DNA from: Iris pallida
Taxonomy: Eukaryota; Streptophyta; Magnoliopsida; Asparagales; Iridaceae
DNA length: 64,000 nucleotides
Assembly (NCBI GenBank): GCA_029216955.1
Contig: JANAVB010044018.1
Coordinates: 1,776,359 to 1,840,358 of the forward strand
Reading direction: 5' to 3'
In this document: positions 29,867 through 41,358 of the stretch, piece by piece
How the letters are laid out: the number at the start of each line of letters is the position of its first letter
How positions within the stretch are numbered: the stretch's first letter is position 1
Notes under the pieces: generated by a model
Told to the model about the DNA's origin: nothing
Database searches by the model: none
What the model saw: only the letters and a program-made list of their open reading frames with translations
Program-made: the position numbers and the translations under genes

Positions 29867-31240
29867 TGGAACTAGGGATTCCCAGGACACTTAGTTTGGT
29901 GTGCGTATTGATCGATGGAAGTTTAGAAGAACTAAGACGTGTTCTAACCCCTCATAGCGGAACTAGCGTTCACGAATTATACCTACGACGGAAAGAAAAA
30001 ACAGTTTCCAGCAATGTCGAGCAGTCACGACCCCAAAATCTTTTGCATGTATTCCTTCCTCGGGTTGGACATCGTATGGGCGACGATCACCCAATCTTTT
30101 CTTCTCCTTGGCAGCCCTACCTTTCTCTCCTTACGTAAATTATAAATTTTGAGAAAGGTTCTTATTTCTGATGAATATGACGCCCAGAGAATAGAGGATA
30201 TATATATATATATATATATTTTTATATATTTTTATATATATGTATAAAAAATATATATTTTTATATATATGTATATATATATATATTATATATATATATA
30301 TTATATATATATATATAAGGCTACGACAGGGACCATGAGAAGAAATTAGGGTTAGGTCTCCCAACGGATCTGGGTATCCCATGTTCAGCCCGAACACACA
30401 ACCCAGGCCCATTAACAATAGCTCGGTCCTCTAAAGAGCTATTGTTGCACTATCTTCCTAATCCCAAATAATGATTGTGGGCTCCTATTATTATATGCTC
30501 GTTTGGCTCCCCATTTAAGATATCGAATGTTCGTCGATCAAATTAAGTTACTGACAACTATATTGATCGACATCTTTTATCCTTAAGTAGTACCACTCAA
30601 CTTTATTTGTCACGTCGGATATAATCCACCTTCAGGGTTTACATGACAAGCCTTATGAGCTCCTTAAGGGGACATCATCAATCCGATGTATCGGAACATG
30701 GATTCCTTTTATAATCAACAACCCATCATACGTACAATGTTATTATCCAATTCATAGAGGTTGTTGACCAATAATGAATCTCACTATTTTATGAGTCAAA
30801 GTAATGCACACTGCATATACATGTCTGTTATTATATCCGGATTAAGAGCACAAGCATCCATAATAACATAGGTGTTTGTTATCTTATGTAGTCAGTATAA
30901 AGAGAACAACCTCAGGTGGTCCTATTCAATACACACAAAGTGTACTAGTGTAAACATATAATCAAGATAGACTAATACCAGATTACACTGCAACTTTTCC
31001 AATGGATTGTCCAAGTCCATCTAGGTTGTGAACTATTTATATATTTCATAGGAAACAGATAATATGATCTTCTGTGTGACACCACACACCATATTATCTA
31101 TAATATAGAATATCAGACACTTGCATTAACACATGCAACAAATACAATATGCGAACATTTGCCCATATGATTCTCATTCAAAATTTAAGGCGATAAAGTT
31201 AATACAAAAATGATGCTTTTAGTATATAACCTTAACATCA
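29867..31240 (-). repeat. 5' LTR of element D
   Basis: The inner end is clear: on the minus strand the LTR closes with CCTAGTTCCA just before the primer site. A (TA)n tract at 30198-30317 lies inside. No second copy is in the window, so the outer edge rests on a TG only (31240 or 31143). I see no gene in it. Confidence 0.65.
30198..30317. repeat. (TA)n tract inside the LTR of element D
   Basis: TA runs interrupted by short T runs. It produces an artefact frame of Tyr and Ile residues. Confidence 0.9.
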
Positions 31241-32567
31241 GGATAGAACGAGCATATCTCCTCTAGCAGTTCCAAATAAATGACAAAGACTATAAAACAG
31301 TTATAGACAATAATACTTTATAAATAATGGAATGATTGAGACATAAAATGAAATAGAACAACAGTTGACTATTGTACATGAGAGTAAATATAGTAAATCA
31401 GAGAAGCATGGTAATGTAGACTGTAAATAGAGATATCTGAACCAAAATAATGTGATGTGAGTCCAGACAGTACAATGTGAGTCAAGTGTGATTTTAGTAC
31501 AAGACACTAACCAGTGTGTTTTGAAATACCACTTTTGACATGTAAACGGCTATGGGGTAAATACGACACATCGCATGCTTAGCAAGTGTGCGACGTCCAT
31601 CTTTCCAGATTAGACCAGTAGGGGTGGTTCCAGTATGATTGGAAATGTTTACATGTCTACTCGAGTATTTCCCTGCCCCGACAAGTACAAGTGTACCCAT
31701 ATCTCGACACGTAAATCGAGTACAAGTCTATCCAGAATAATATGATGCCAGTAGGGGATTCCAGTACGATGATTCCAGTGAGTGATTCCAGAAATAGAGG
31801 CCAGACAAGTAAAGTTTGTGTGTCACATACAACAGATCCAGAAATACCAATGCGTGTTGTGTTAGAGAATCACATAGAACTGTACTAGAAGCTGAATCAT
31901 AATAATCATCAAGTAAATAAAAACTGTCAGAGAATGTACTCGCCTGTCGTCCAGAGCAGTGAATGAGGATTGATAGCCAAAGTGGTGTCACACAAACCTA
32001 TATATGAGATGTACAAAGTTATTTAGTGTTTTAGGGTAAACAGTATATTTAGATGCACTAATTGTATGCTTCTAGACCTTTTCTAGGTCAGTAAGTCAGC
32101 TTGGTCAATTCTAGGTCAAAACTAGTCAAACCTGGTCAAGCTAACTATTTCTAGGTGAACTGGCTAACACTAGATACTAACCTTTTTTCAGGTCTTTTGA
32201 TCATTACCTTGCTTATCCATGGTGAACTGGCTAACCTTAGATACTAAACTAGTATACCAACCAAGTATCTATAACTTACCCTAGCAGTTTGCCCCCAAAT
32301 CTAACATACCCTACATAGTTGCTATCCTATTCCTATACACATATATGTATACTATACCTTCATGGACAGATGCAAAAGAAGTACAGCACTGAAATATAAC
32401 TAATCCTCCATCCCCTTCATTACCCAAGTACATATTTACACAATCATAAATATAAAAATACTCTTAACAATTGTAACTGATACCAACTAATCTAAGACTG
32501 AAATCAAGTCAAATAGGACAATATAAATACTAAGGGACCCTCTTCTCTATGTTTATATATATACATA

Positions 32568-32569
<2 letters not shown>

Positions 32570-32632
<63 letters not shown>
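32570..32632. repeat. (TA)n microsatellite, left LTR of E
   Basis: About 31 TA units; the partner tract is at 37589-37648 in the other LTR. Confidence 0.95.
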
Positions 32633-32635
<3 letters not shown>

Positions 32636-33965
32636 TCCTTCTATTTATATGGACTGAACAATATACATGACAAGGACTGAACCACTATATGAATTAGGAC
32701 TATATGGACTAACCTATAATGTTAAACTCAAACCACCACTCTCCTCTAATCTTAAAAAATGTTGCTCTTTTACTATTTACTATCCTAAGGACAGCAAGCC
32801 ACTGCTGTTGTCCTTGCTATTTCCTCCCTCACAGGCCTTGATACCCAGGACACCTATTGTCACACGCATACATGTACGCACATCCAATTTCACCCCCACA
32901 ACAGTTCAAATATAACTGATACATATATATAATGGCTAATACTTAGATAAGAGGTGTTGTTACAAGATGAATACTTAAGTTGAGGTATATGATTGAACTA
33001 AAATGGGGAATGGACTGCACAACCATTCCACTAAGGAAAACCCAAACTCAAGCTCTTTTTCCCCATTCCTCTTCTCACTGATACTGCTCTTCCTCCTAAC
33101 TCCCCTTCTACTGCTCTTCTTCCGTGCCTATTCCTCTCTAGTACACACACACACAATACTAATATATCCAATCAGTTAACTACCACTCATCTCACTCCCT
33201 CTAACCCGAGCCCCTTCTACTAACTAATACCAAATATATCTTGACAACAAAAGACTATATATATATGGACTGACACTTAAGAGGGACTGGACAAAATGAT
33301 CAAGGACTGAACAAAACTGATGAGGGTAGACTCTAAGGCAGTGGACTAATGTAATATTTAAGAGTGGACTGGAACTAAATGATGGGTAGTGAAATGGACT
33401 GAAAGGGATGTAGGACAACATCAAGAATGATCAATTGATAAAATAGGACATTAAGTGAAATGAAGTGGACTGATCAATAGGCTAAGGAGGTACTGAATGT
33501 AAACAAATGTGATCACATGTATAAGGACTAAGTCAAACAAGGTGAGGTATGAACAAAAATTAAAACAGAGGATTGAATTCCTATTACTGAACAATTAGTT
33601 GAGTGTGGACAAAACATATACAAGGCCTGGGCTTCTAAGACAGAACATGTAATCGAAGGACTGAATGTGTGGATAAGCTAAGGAAGACTGATACATTAAA
33701 GAAAAGACTAAATGGGGCTATAAATGAGGGGGACTGCATGCAAACACATATGCAAAATAAACTGAAAGGCTAAACAAATCCAAATATAGACAAAGACTAA
33801 AACATAATAGAGTAGGGACTGATAATTTAAACTGGACTGAACATTGTAAATGAGTAAGGGGGACAGATACTATGTAAGAAAAGGACTGAAACTTTATGAT
33901 ATTAATCAGGGAATGAACAATGTGGAATGCAGGACAGTGCTAATAAAATTTGGACTGAATAAATA
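32636..33965 (+). repeat. Cluster of GGACTGA words in the E LTR
   Basis: Dozens of GGACTGA/GGACTAA words (TCAGTCC in LTR orientation) occur at 20-60 base intervals. The same cluster is at about 37,675-39,055 in the second LTR. It is irregular, so not a tandem satellite. Confidence 0.8.
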
Positions 33966-35179
33966 TATATTTACAAATAATCCAAAATAATTACTACAGC
34001 TCGCACACATGAATGCCCAACTGTGCATACAAAATATTATACTGACCATAAGCCACATGTAGTCCACATAAATGAGTGTAACAGTGCACTATCCAACAGA
34101 GCTCACACTCTCCAAACCCCCATCACTCGTTCAACACATCAAAACTCATTCCTAAACATTAGATAGGCTCACTAATGCTAATCTATACCAATACACACAT
34201 AAAACATTTGTCAAAATTGAAATTAGAGCAATGAGGTGCTCTTTGGATCATTTCGTCAAACACTTGGCATGCGTATCGAGATACGTTGTGACACATGCAT
34301 GATACGCACTCCATTTGAATCCAATCTTGACCCAAAGCATACCTACATGCTCTAAACCAATAACATGACCTAATTTATCAATTTCACAAACCCTAGAATC
34401 CTAATTTCGGATTTTCCCCAAATCGAATCAGAATCAAAAGAGGAAAACCTTCAAATAGGAAGAGGAGAGCCTCAACTCATCTATAATGGCACCCTATTGG
34501 AATGGGGGTGCAAAATGAATGTATCTACACTAAAAAAATGAAATGTGAAGGGTTTAGAGAACTCTTACCAATTGGGAGATGGATTTCCAATGTACAAATC
34601 TCTAAATCTAGATCTCTACCAAGCTTTAAGGCTCCAAATCCTTTCTAGCTAGCCAATAGAGCCTTCTCCTCTCCAAAGAGAAGATAATGAACCTAATTTG
34701 GGGGAATTTGGATGAAAAAGGGTGTATGAACAATTTGGGGAAAAAGCTTCCAAATTAGGGTTAGGGTTTTGAATGAAAGAGGAGGAAGATGAAGAAGTGG
34801 GGCAATTTAATGAAGGTGGGCTGCCAATTTAGGTATAGTTTAGGGTTTGGTTCAATAGTGGAAAGTCTAGAAAGCCCTCCTAAGTTGTCATGATAAGTTC
34901 TAAGAAAAGGGTCCATTCTAACTTAGTGTTTTTAGCCTAAAAGTTCAATTGACTATCTAATTAGAATAGAGACCATTTAACTAAATGAAAATGATTTTTA
35001 TGTTTTGTTAAAACTCACAATCTAGTCTACCATGGTTATGTCTAATCATCTAGTCAAGGTGGTTCTAAGGTTTTACTAAAATAACATTACTAACACAATT
35101 AAATACATTTAAAAAAATATTTTTTCTAAATTCACGCAAAAGACAAAAATACTCCTGTTCCAGGAAAGTGGTGGTTACA

Positions 35180-35193
35180 AACCTACCCCCTTA
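35180..35193 (-). other. Polypurine tract of element E
   Basis: The minus strand reads TAAGGGGGTAGGTT immediately before the LTR start at 35179. The upstream TTTGAGGACAATATTT resembles the GAGGACGAAATT context in element A. Confidence 0.85.
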
Positions 35194-35501
35194 GAAAAAT
35201 ATTGTCCTCAAAATTTAAAGCTGGTCGTACTCTTTCTAGGTCAAACCCCCAAAAATCACAGCCAAAAAATTTATGCCTAACAACATGCATGATCATGTTC
35301 CTAATGGTCGTGATTTCACAGTCTCAAACAGGGTCACTACACTATCTAGCATAGGACAAAATATGCTGACGATACTAATAGAATCACATAACAAGATAAA
35401 AAAATAAGAACAGAAAAAGATAGACATGCTAACCCGTCACCCGTAGCATCGGCCTCCTCGACCGTCAACGCACAAGCCCTGCCCCTCTAGGTTATATCCC
35501 T
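35194..35501 (-). other. 3' untranslated internal sequence of element E
   Basis: No coding signal. It lies between the gag stop and the polypurine tract; pol would be here in a complete element. Confidence 0.6.
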
Positions 35502-36361
35502 CTAATGGTCTGGGGCATGGTACTGCACCACAGGTGGCCTAGCTCCCTCTCTCTGACCTTGTGCTCCGCCAAATGGAGGTGTGGTGGGGCAATCCTTCAT
35601 CTGGTGAGCAGCGGATCTACAGAACAAACACACCTTCAACCTCCTCCTACAAACATCCCAAGCATGTCCCGACTTCCTGTAGTATGCACAAGTGGGCACC
35701 CTCTGGTCCTGTCCCCGAGGCAGATGCTGCACCTGCTGAATGGGAGCTCTAGTCGATGCCAACAACTGATGGGCTGGTGCACTGCCTTCTACACAAAGGG
35801 ATGCTTCGCACAACCACTCGCACCGCCTGAATCATCCCTGCCTCTTTTGTTCTTGAGCTCCAAGTCATCATCAGCTACCAGAGCGCTCACTGAAATCTGC
35901 TCAAAAGTGGCATCGTGATTGCTCTTGGTCAGTAACTTGACCTCCTTGATCAAGACCTTGCAAAACTTCCTAGCCTTCGCTACATCACTCAGCCCTTCCA
36001 CGAATCTGCCCAGACGACAAAACTCTCCAACAAACTCCTCTACTATCCTGTTCCCTTGGACGAGGCTCTCGAACTGACTCTCCAAGGCACTAAGAGCCAC
36101 ATCCGAGAAAAACTTCTCCTTGAAAAGCTTCTTGAATGCCTCCCATGTCTACTCTTCTACTTCGACCCTCGGATCGGTACGGTACCATGTCAAGGCAAGG
36201 TCGAACATCTAACTACCCGTCACCTCAATCTGTAGACTAGAACTAAGTCTCTCGGTCACTAATAAGAATCTGGACCAATGGTAGCTATTCCTTCTTCAGA
36301 TCCGTAATAGGTGGGACACAGATCCCCCGAGCAATCAACTGAAAAATATATCCAATCAGCA
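35502..36361 (-). pseudogene. gag fragment of element E with two zinc knuckles
   Basis: Reading leftwards, the capsid part has LSALESQFESLVQGNRIVEE and FCRLGRFVEGLSDVAKA, which fit the Retrotrans_gag family. A frameshift near 35,800 leads to the nucleocapsid part. The first knuckle reads CAYYRKSGHAWDVC, with Tyr in place of the second Cys. The second, CLFCRSAAHQMKDC, is a complete CCHC. The start of gag is missing or degraded: coding-like sequence begins almost at the LTR edge. No protease follows. The protein would package RNA; this copy is inactive. Confidence 0.82.
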
Positions 36362-37585
36362 TGGAATGAGCACATCTCCTCTAGCAGTTCCAAACAAATA
36401 AGTAAGACTAAAAAATAGTTATAGACAGTAATACTTGATGAATCATGAAAAGATTGAGACAGAAAATAAAATAAAATAGCAGTTGACTAATGTACAGGAG
36501 AGTAAATATAGTAAATTAGAGAAGCATGGCAATGTAGACTATAAATAGAGATATCTGAACCAGAATAATGTGACGTAAGTCTAGACAGTACAATGCGAGT
36601 AGTATCATTCCAGTATAATACACTAACTAGTGTGTTTTGAAATACCACTTTCGACATGTAAACGGTTAGGGGGTAAATACGACACATCGCACACTTGGCA
36701 AGCGTGCGATGATTATCTTTCCAGATTAGACCAGTAAGGGTGGTTCCAGTATGGTTAGGAATGTTTACATGTCTACTCGAGTATTTCTTCGCCCCGATAA
36801 GTATAAGTGTATCTATATCCCGACACGAAAATCAAGTACAAGTCCAGCCAGAACAATGTGATGCCAGTAGGTGATTCCAGTAAGATGATTCCAGTGAGTT
36901 ATTCCAGAAATATAGGCCAGACAAGTAAAGTATGTGTGGAACATGCAATGGATCCAAATATAACTATACTAGAAGCTGAATCATAATAATCATCAAGTAA
37001 ATGAAAACTATCAGAGATTGTGCTCGCCTGCCTTCCAGAGTAGTGAATAAGGATCGACGCCAAAAGTTGTGTCACATAAATCTATATGTGAGATGTACAA
37101 AGTTATTTAGTGTTCTAGAGTAAACAGTGTATTTAGATGCAGTAATTGTATGCTTCTAGGCTTTTTCTAGGTCAAGAAGTCAGCTTGGTCAATTCTAGGT
37201 CAAAAATAGTCAAACCTGGTCAAGCTAACTATTTCCAGGTGATACTAACTTATCTTCAAGTCATTTCATCCTTACCTTGCTTATCCATGGTGAACTGGCT
37301 AACACTAGATACTAAACTAGTATACCTACCAAGTATCTATAACTTACCCTAGCAGTTTGCCCCCAAATCTAATATACCCCATATAGTTGTTATCTTATTC
37401 CTATACACATATATGTACAATATACCTTCATAGACTGATGCAAAAGAAGTAAAGGACTAAAATATAACTAATCCTCCATCTCCTTCATTACCCATGTACA
37501 TCTTAACAACTGTAACTGATACCAACTAATCTGAGACTGAAATCAAGTCAAATAAGACAACATAAATACTAAATAACCCTCTTCT

Positions 37586-37649
<64 letters not shown>

Positions 37650-40248
37650 AAACATATAAGTCCTTCTATTTATATGGACTGAACAATATATATGGCAATG
37701 ACTGAACCACTATATGACTTCGGACTATATGGACTGACCTATGATGTTAAACTCAAACCACCACTCTCTTCTAATGTTAACAAATGTTGCACTTTTACTG
37801 CTAGCTATTCTAAGAACAGCAAGCCACTACTGCTGCCCTTGCTATTTCCCCCCTCACAGGCCTTGATACCCAGGACACCTATTGTCACATGCATACATGT
37901 ACCCACATCCAATTTCATCCCCACAACAGTTCAATTAACTGATACACATATATAATGGCTAATACTTAGATAAGAGTGGCTGCTATAAGAAGTTGAGGTA
38001 TAGGACTGAACTCAAATGGGGAATGGACTGCACAACCATTCCACTAAGGAAAACCCAAACTCAAGCTCATTTCCTTCATTCCTCTTCTCACTGATACTGC
38101 TCTTTCTCCTAACTCCTCTTCTACTGCTCTTTTTGCCTGCCTATTCCTTTCTACAAGACATACACACACAATACTAATATATCCAATCAGTTAACTAGCA
38201 CTCATCTCACTTCCTCTAACCCGAGCCCCTTCTACTAACTGATACCAAATATATCTTGACAACAAGAGACTCTATATATATGGACTGACACTTAAGAGGG
38301 ACTGAACAAAAGGATTAAGGACTGAACTAAACTAATGAGGGTGGACTCTAAGGCAATGGACTGATGCAAATATATAAGAGTGGACTGGAACTAAATGATG
38401 GGCAGTAAAATGGACTGATGGGGATGCCGGACAACATCAACAATAATCAATTAATGAAATTGGACATTAAGTAAAATTTTGTAGACTGATCAATAGGCTA
38501 AGGAGGGACGAAATGTAAGCAATGTGATCACATGTATAAGGACTAAATCAAACCAGGTGAGGTATGAATTGAACTTCAAATAGAGGACTAAATTCCTATT
38601 ACTGAACAGTTAGTTGAGTGTGGACAGAACATATGCTAGGCCTGGGCTTCTAAGACAGAACATGTACTCAATGTACTGAAAGTGTGGATAAGCTAAGGAA
38701 GACTGATACATTAAAGTAAAGACCAAATGGGGCTATAAATGAGGGGGACTGCATGACTTATATGATATATGGACTGACATATTAGAATTGGACTGAATCA
38801 TATAAGAGATTTAGACTAATGCAAACACATATTCAAAATGAACTAAAAGGCTGAACAAATGCAAATATCGACAAAGTCTAAAACATAAGAGAGTAGGGAC
38901 TGATAAATTAAACTAGACTAAACATTGTAAATGATTAAGGGTGACTGATACTAAGTAAGAAAAGGACGAAAACTTTATGAAATTAAATAGAGAATGAACA
39001 ATAAGGAATACTGGATAATGCTTATAAAATTTGGACTGAACAAATATATGTTTACTAACAATTCAAAATAATTACCACAGCCCACACACATGAATGTCCA
39101 ACTGTCCACACAAAATATTACACTGACCATAAGCCACAAGCAGTCCACATAAATGAGTGTAACAGTGCACTATCCAACAGAGCTCATACTCTCCAAACCC
39201 CCATTACTCATTCAACACATCAAAACTCAATCCTAAACATAGGTAGGCTCATTAATGCTAATCTATACCAATGCACACATAAAACATATGTCAAAACTAA
39301 AATTAGTGCAATGAGGTGCTCTTTCGATCATTTCGTCAAACACTTGGCGTGCATATCGAGACACGTTGTAACACGTGTATGATACACAATATAATTAAAT
39401 CTAAACTTGACCCAAAGCATACCCACATCCTCTAAACCAATAACATGACCTAATTTATCTATTTCACAAACCCTATAATCCTAATTTTGGATTCCCCCTA
39501 AATCGAATCAAAATCGAAAGAGAAAAACATTCAAATAGGAAGAGGAGAGCCTCAACTCCACTCTAATAGCACCCTATTGGATTGGTGGTCCTAAATGAAT
39601 GTATCTACACTAGAGAAATGAAATATGAAGGGTTTAGAGAGCACTTACCAATTGGAAGATGTATTTCCAATTTCTAATCCTTAGATCTATATCTCCTCCA
39701 AGCTTCAAGGCTTCAAATCCTTCCTAGCTAGCCAATGGAGCCTTCTCCTCTCCAAGGGGACGAGAATGAACCTAATTTGGGGGAATTTGGATGAAAAAGG
39801 GTGTAGGAACAATTTGGGGAAAAAGCTTCCAAATTAGGTTAGAGTTTTGAATCAATGAGGAGGAAGGTGAAGAAGTTGGGCTATTTAATGAAGGTGGGCT
39901 GCCATTTTAGGGTTTGGTTGATTAGTGGAAAGTCTAGAAGGCCCTCCTAAGTTGTCATGACAAGTTCTAAGAAAAGGGTCCATTCTAACATAGTGTTTTT
40001 AGCTTAAAAGTTCAATTGACTATCTAATTAGAATAGAGACTATTTAACTAAATGAAAATGAGTTTTAAGTTTTGTGAAAACTCACAATCTAGTCTACCAT
40101 GGTTATGTCTAATCATCTAGTCAAGGTGGTTCTAAGGTTTTACCAAAACAACATCACTAACACAATTAAATACATTAAAATAAAATTTATTTTCTAAAAT
40201 TCACACAAAAGTCAAAAATAACCTTGTTCCATGAAAGTGGTGGTTACA
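36362..40248 (-). repeat. 5' LTR of element E
   Basis: Partner of 31,242-35,179. It has a (TA)n tract at 37589-37648 and the same word clusters. Its outer end (TGTAACCACCAC on the minus strand, at 40248) cuts straight into the coding sequence of element C. Confidence 0.85.
37589..37648. repeat. (TA)n microsatellite, right LTR of E
   Basis: About 30 TA units, at the same LTR position as 32570-32632. Confidence 0.95.
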
Positions 40249-40802
40249 CATTAAGTGAGGCTTTGATACAAGCTGACGCTTGTCTGGCACATCTCAAGAA
40301 ACCGGACGAAGAACCTGTGGCTTGCTCTCACTGTCATAGTATGATAGAATTGATTCCTAATATCACCTTTACTCAAGATGATATGTTACTGGAAGATAAT
40401 CAACATGACCGACCTCTTTACTTTATGGGGTATGTCGACACAATGAAGGTTGATCACATTCTGGTTGATCCCGGATCCGTACTCAGCATTATGCTAAAAA
40501 CTTTGTTGGATGCTCTGAAGAACCCAGTCCATAGTCTTTCCACGACGATCGCGACTATCCTTGGATTCAATTTCGGAAGAAGTGAACTGTTATGGAAGAT
40601 CCACCTTAGAGTCCAAATTGGCAATCTCCGCACAAAAATCATGTTCTATGTGATCGATAATCACGTCTCCTATAATGTATTGTTAGGAAGACCATGGTTG
40701 CATGAACATAACATCGTGCCATCAACCCTCCATCAATGCTTTAAATACGTTGATAACAATGGAGAAGTCAAGAAAAAAGTTATTGATCTTAATCCCTTCT
40801 GA
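40249..40802 (+). pseudogene. gag-protease boundary and protease of element C
   Basis: The frame opens LSEALIQADACLAHLKKP and reads on through NITFTQDDMLLEDN, where B has a stop in place of the Gln. The protease active-site block is ILVDPGSVLSIM, and SYNVLLGRPWLHEHNIVPST follows. A stop replaces the residue after DLNPF, and a frame change leads to the next part. An aspartic protease of this type cleaves the Gag-Pol polyprotein. The absence of a start codon is due to the E insertion. Confidence 0.87.
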
Positions 40803-41358
40803 GGATCGAGGCCTATTATATAGACTCTAAGATGTATGAAGCAGAATACATGAAGGTTGTATTGACTATGCACACCGAAGAAGATCAAAAAGACAATCCA
40901 GTGATGTCCCGGTAATTCTAGTCAAGGGATGCACTTCTCGTCCCTCGTCCTCCCCGATGGTGACTATTAATCTCTCTCATTCTGCTAAACCTCCCACTAC
41001 TAAAAAAAATGGAACAAAGGTAGCCTACCCCTTCTCAGCCTCTTGTTATGGACCTTCATCGTAACAAGCCTCTTACTTCTCCTCCTCTTGTTATTAACCT
41101 CTGTAAGTCATCAACCAAGGTTAAGAACACCGTTGTAAATGCTGATGCAAATATCAATAAAGCAGCATCTCCTTTGTAGTATATTGATGTCAATTATTAC
41201 ACATAGCGCTACTTAAAAATTTTGGAGAATTTTGAACCCCTTACTTTGGGGGCAATTCAACCCTCCAAAATGAAGTATCACTCAAATCAGTACAAGACTT
41301 ATTCTTTCTAATTCCCTCCCGGAAGAAAGATGTTCATCATATCCTCTTCAGCAAAGGA
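40803..41358 (+). pseudogene. Degraded protease-RT linker of element C
   Basis: Fragmented frames only. Short pieces match the linker of element B (for example the segment with PLVIDL-like and QYIDVNYY-like residues). No complete gene. Confidence 0.5.

Larger units (their letters stand above)
26775..31240 (-). mobile_element. Element D: Ty1/Copia retrotransposon, minus strand, cut by element A
   Basis: Reading leftwards: 5' LTR (about 31240-29867), primer-binding site, ~1.1 kb leader, gag, protease remnant, GAG-pre-integrase and integrase core. The integrase frame stops exactly at the right end of element A's LTR, so A inserted into D. The RT, RNase H and 3' LTR should lie left of the window. 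The coding part has many stops. The right LTR edge is uncertain: TGATGTT at 31240 or TGTTGCATG at 31143. Confidence 0.85.
31242..35179 (-). repeat. 3' LTR of element E
   Basis: On the minus strand it opens at 35179 with TGTAACCACCACTTTCC, right after the polypurine tract. It contains a (TA)n tract at 32570-32632 and a dense GGACTGA word cluster. Its left edge near 31242 abuts element D. No gene is supported inside. Confidence 0.85.
31242..40248 (-). mobile_element. Element E: Tekay/Del-like element, ~3.9 kb LTRs around a 1.2 kb internal region
   Basis: The two direct repeats 31,242-35,179 and 36,362-40,248 are LTRs read from the minus strand, each beginning TGTAACCACCAC. They differ by roughly 10% in the part I compared, plus a ~70-bp indel near 38,755. 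Between them lies only a gag fragment and a polypurine tract; there is no pol and no clear primer-binding site. A block CAGGCGAGTACATTCT is shared with the LTR of element A, so the families are related. E split element C, whose sequence resumes at 40249. Confidence 0.85.
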
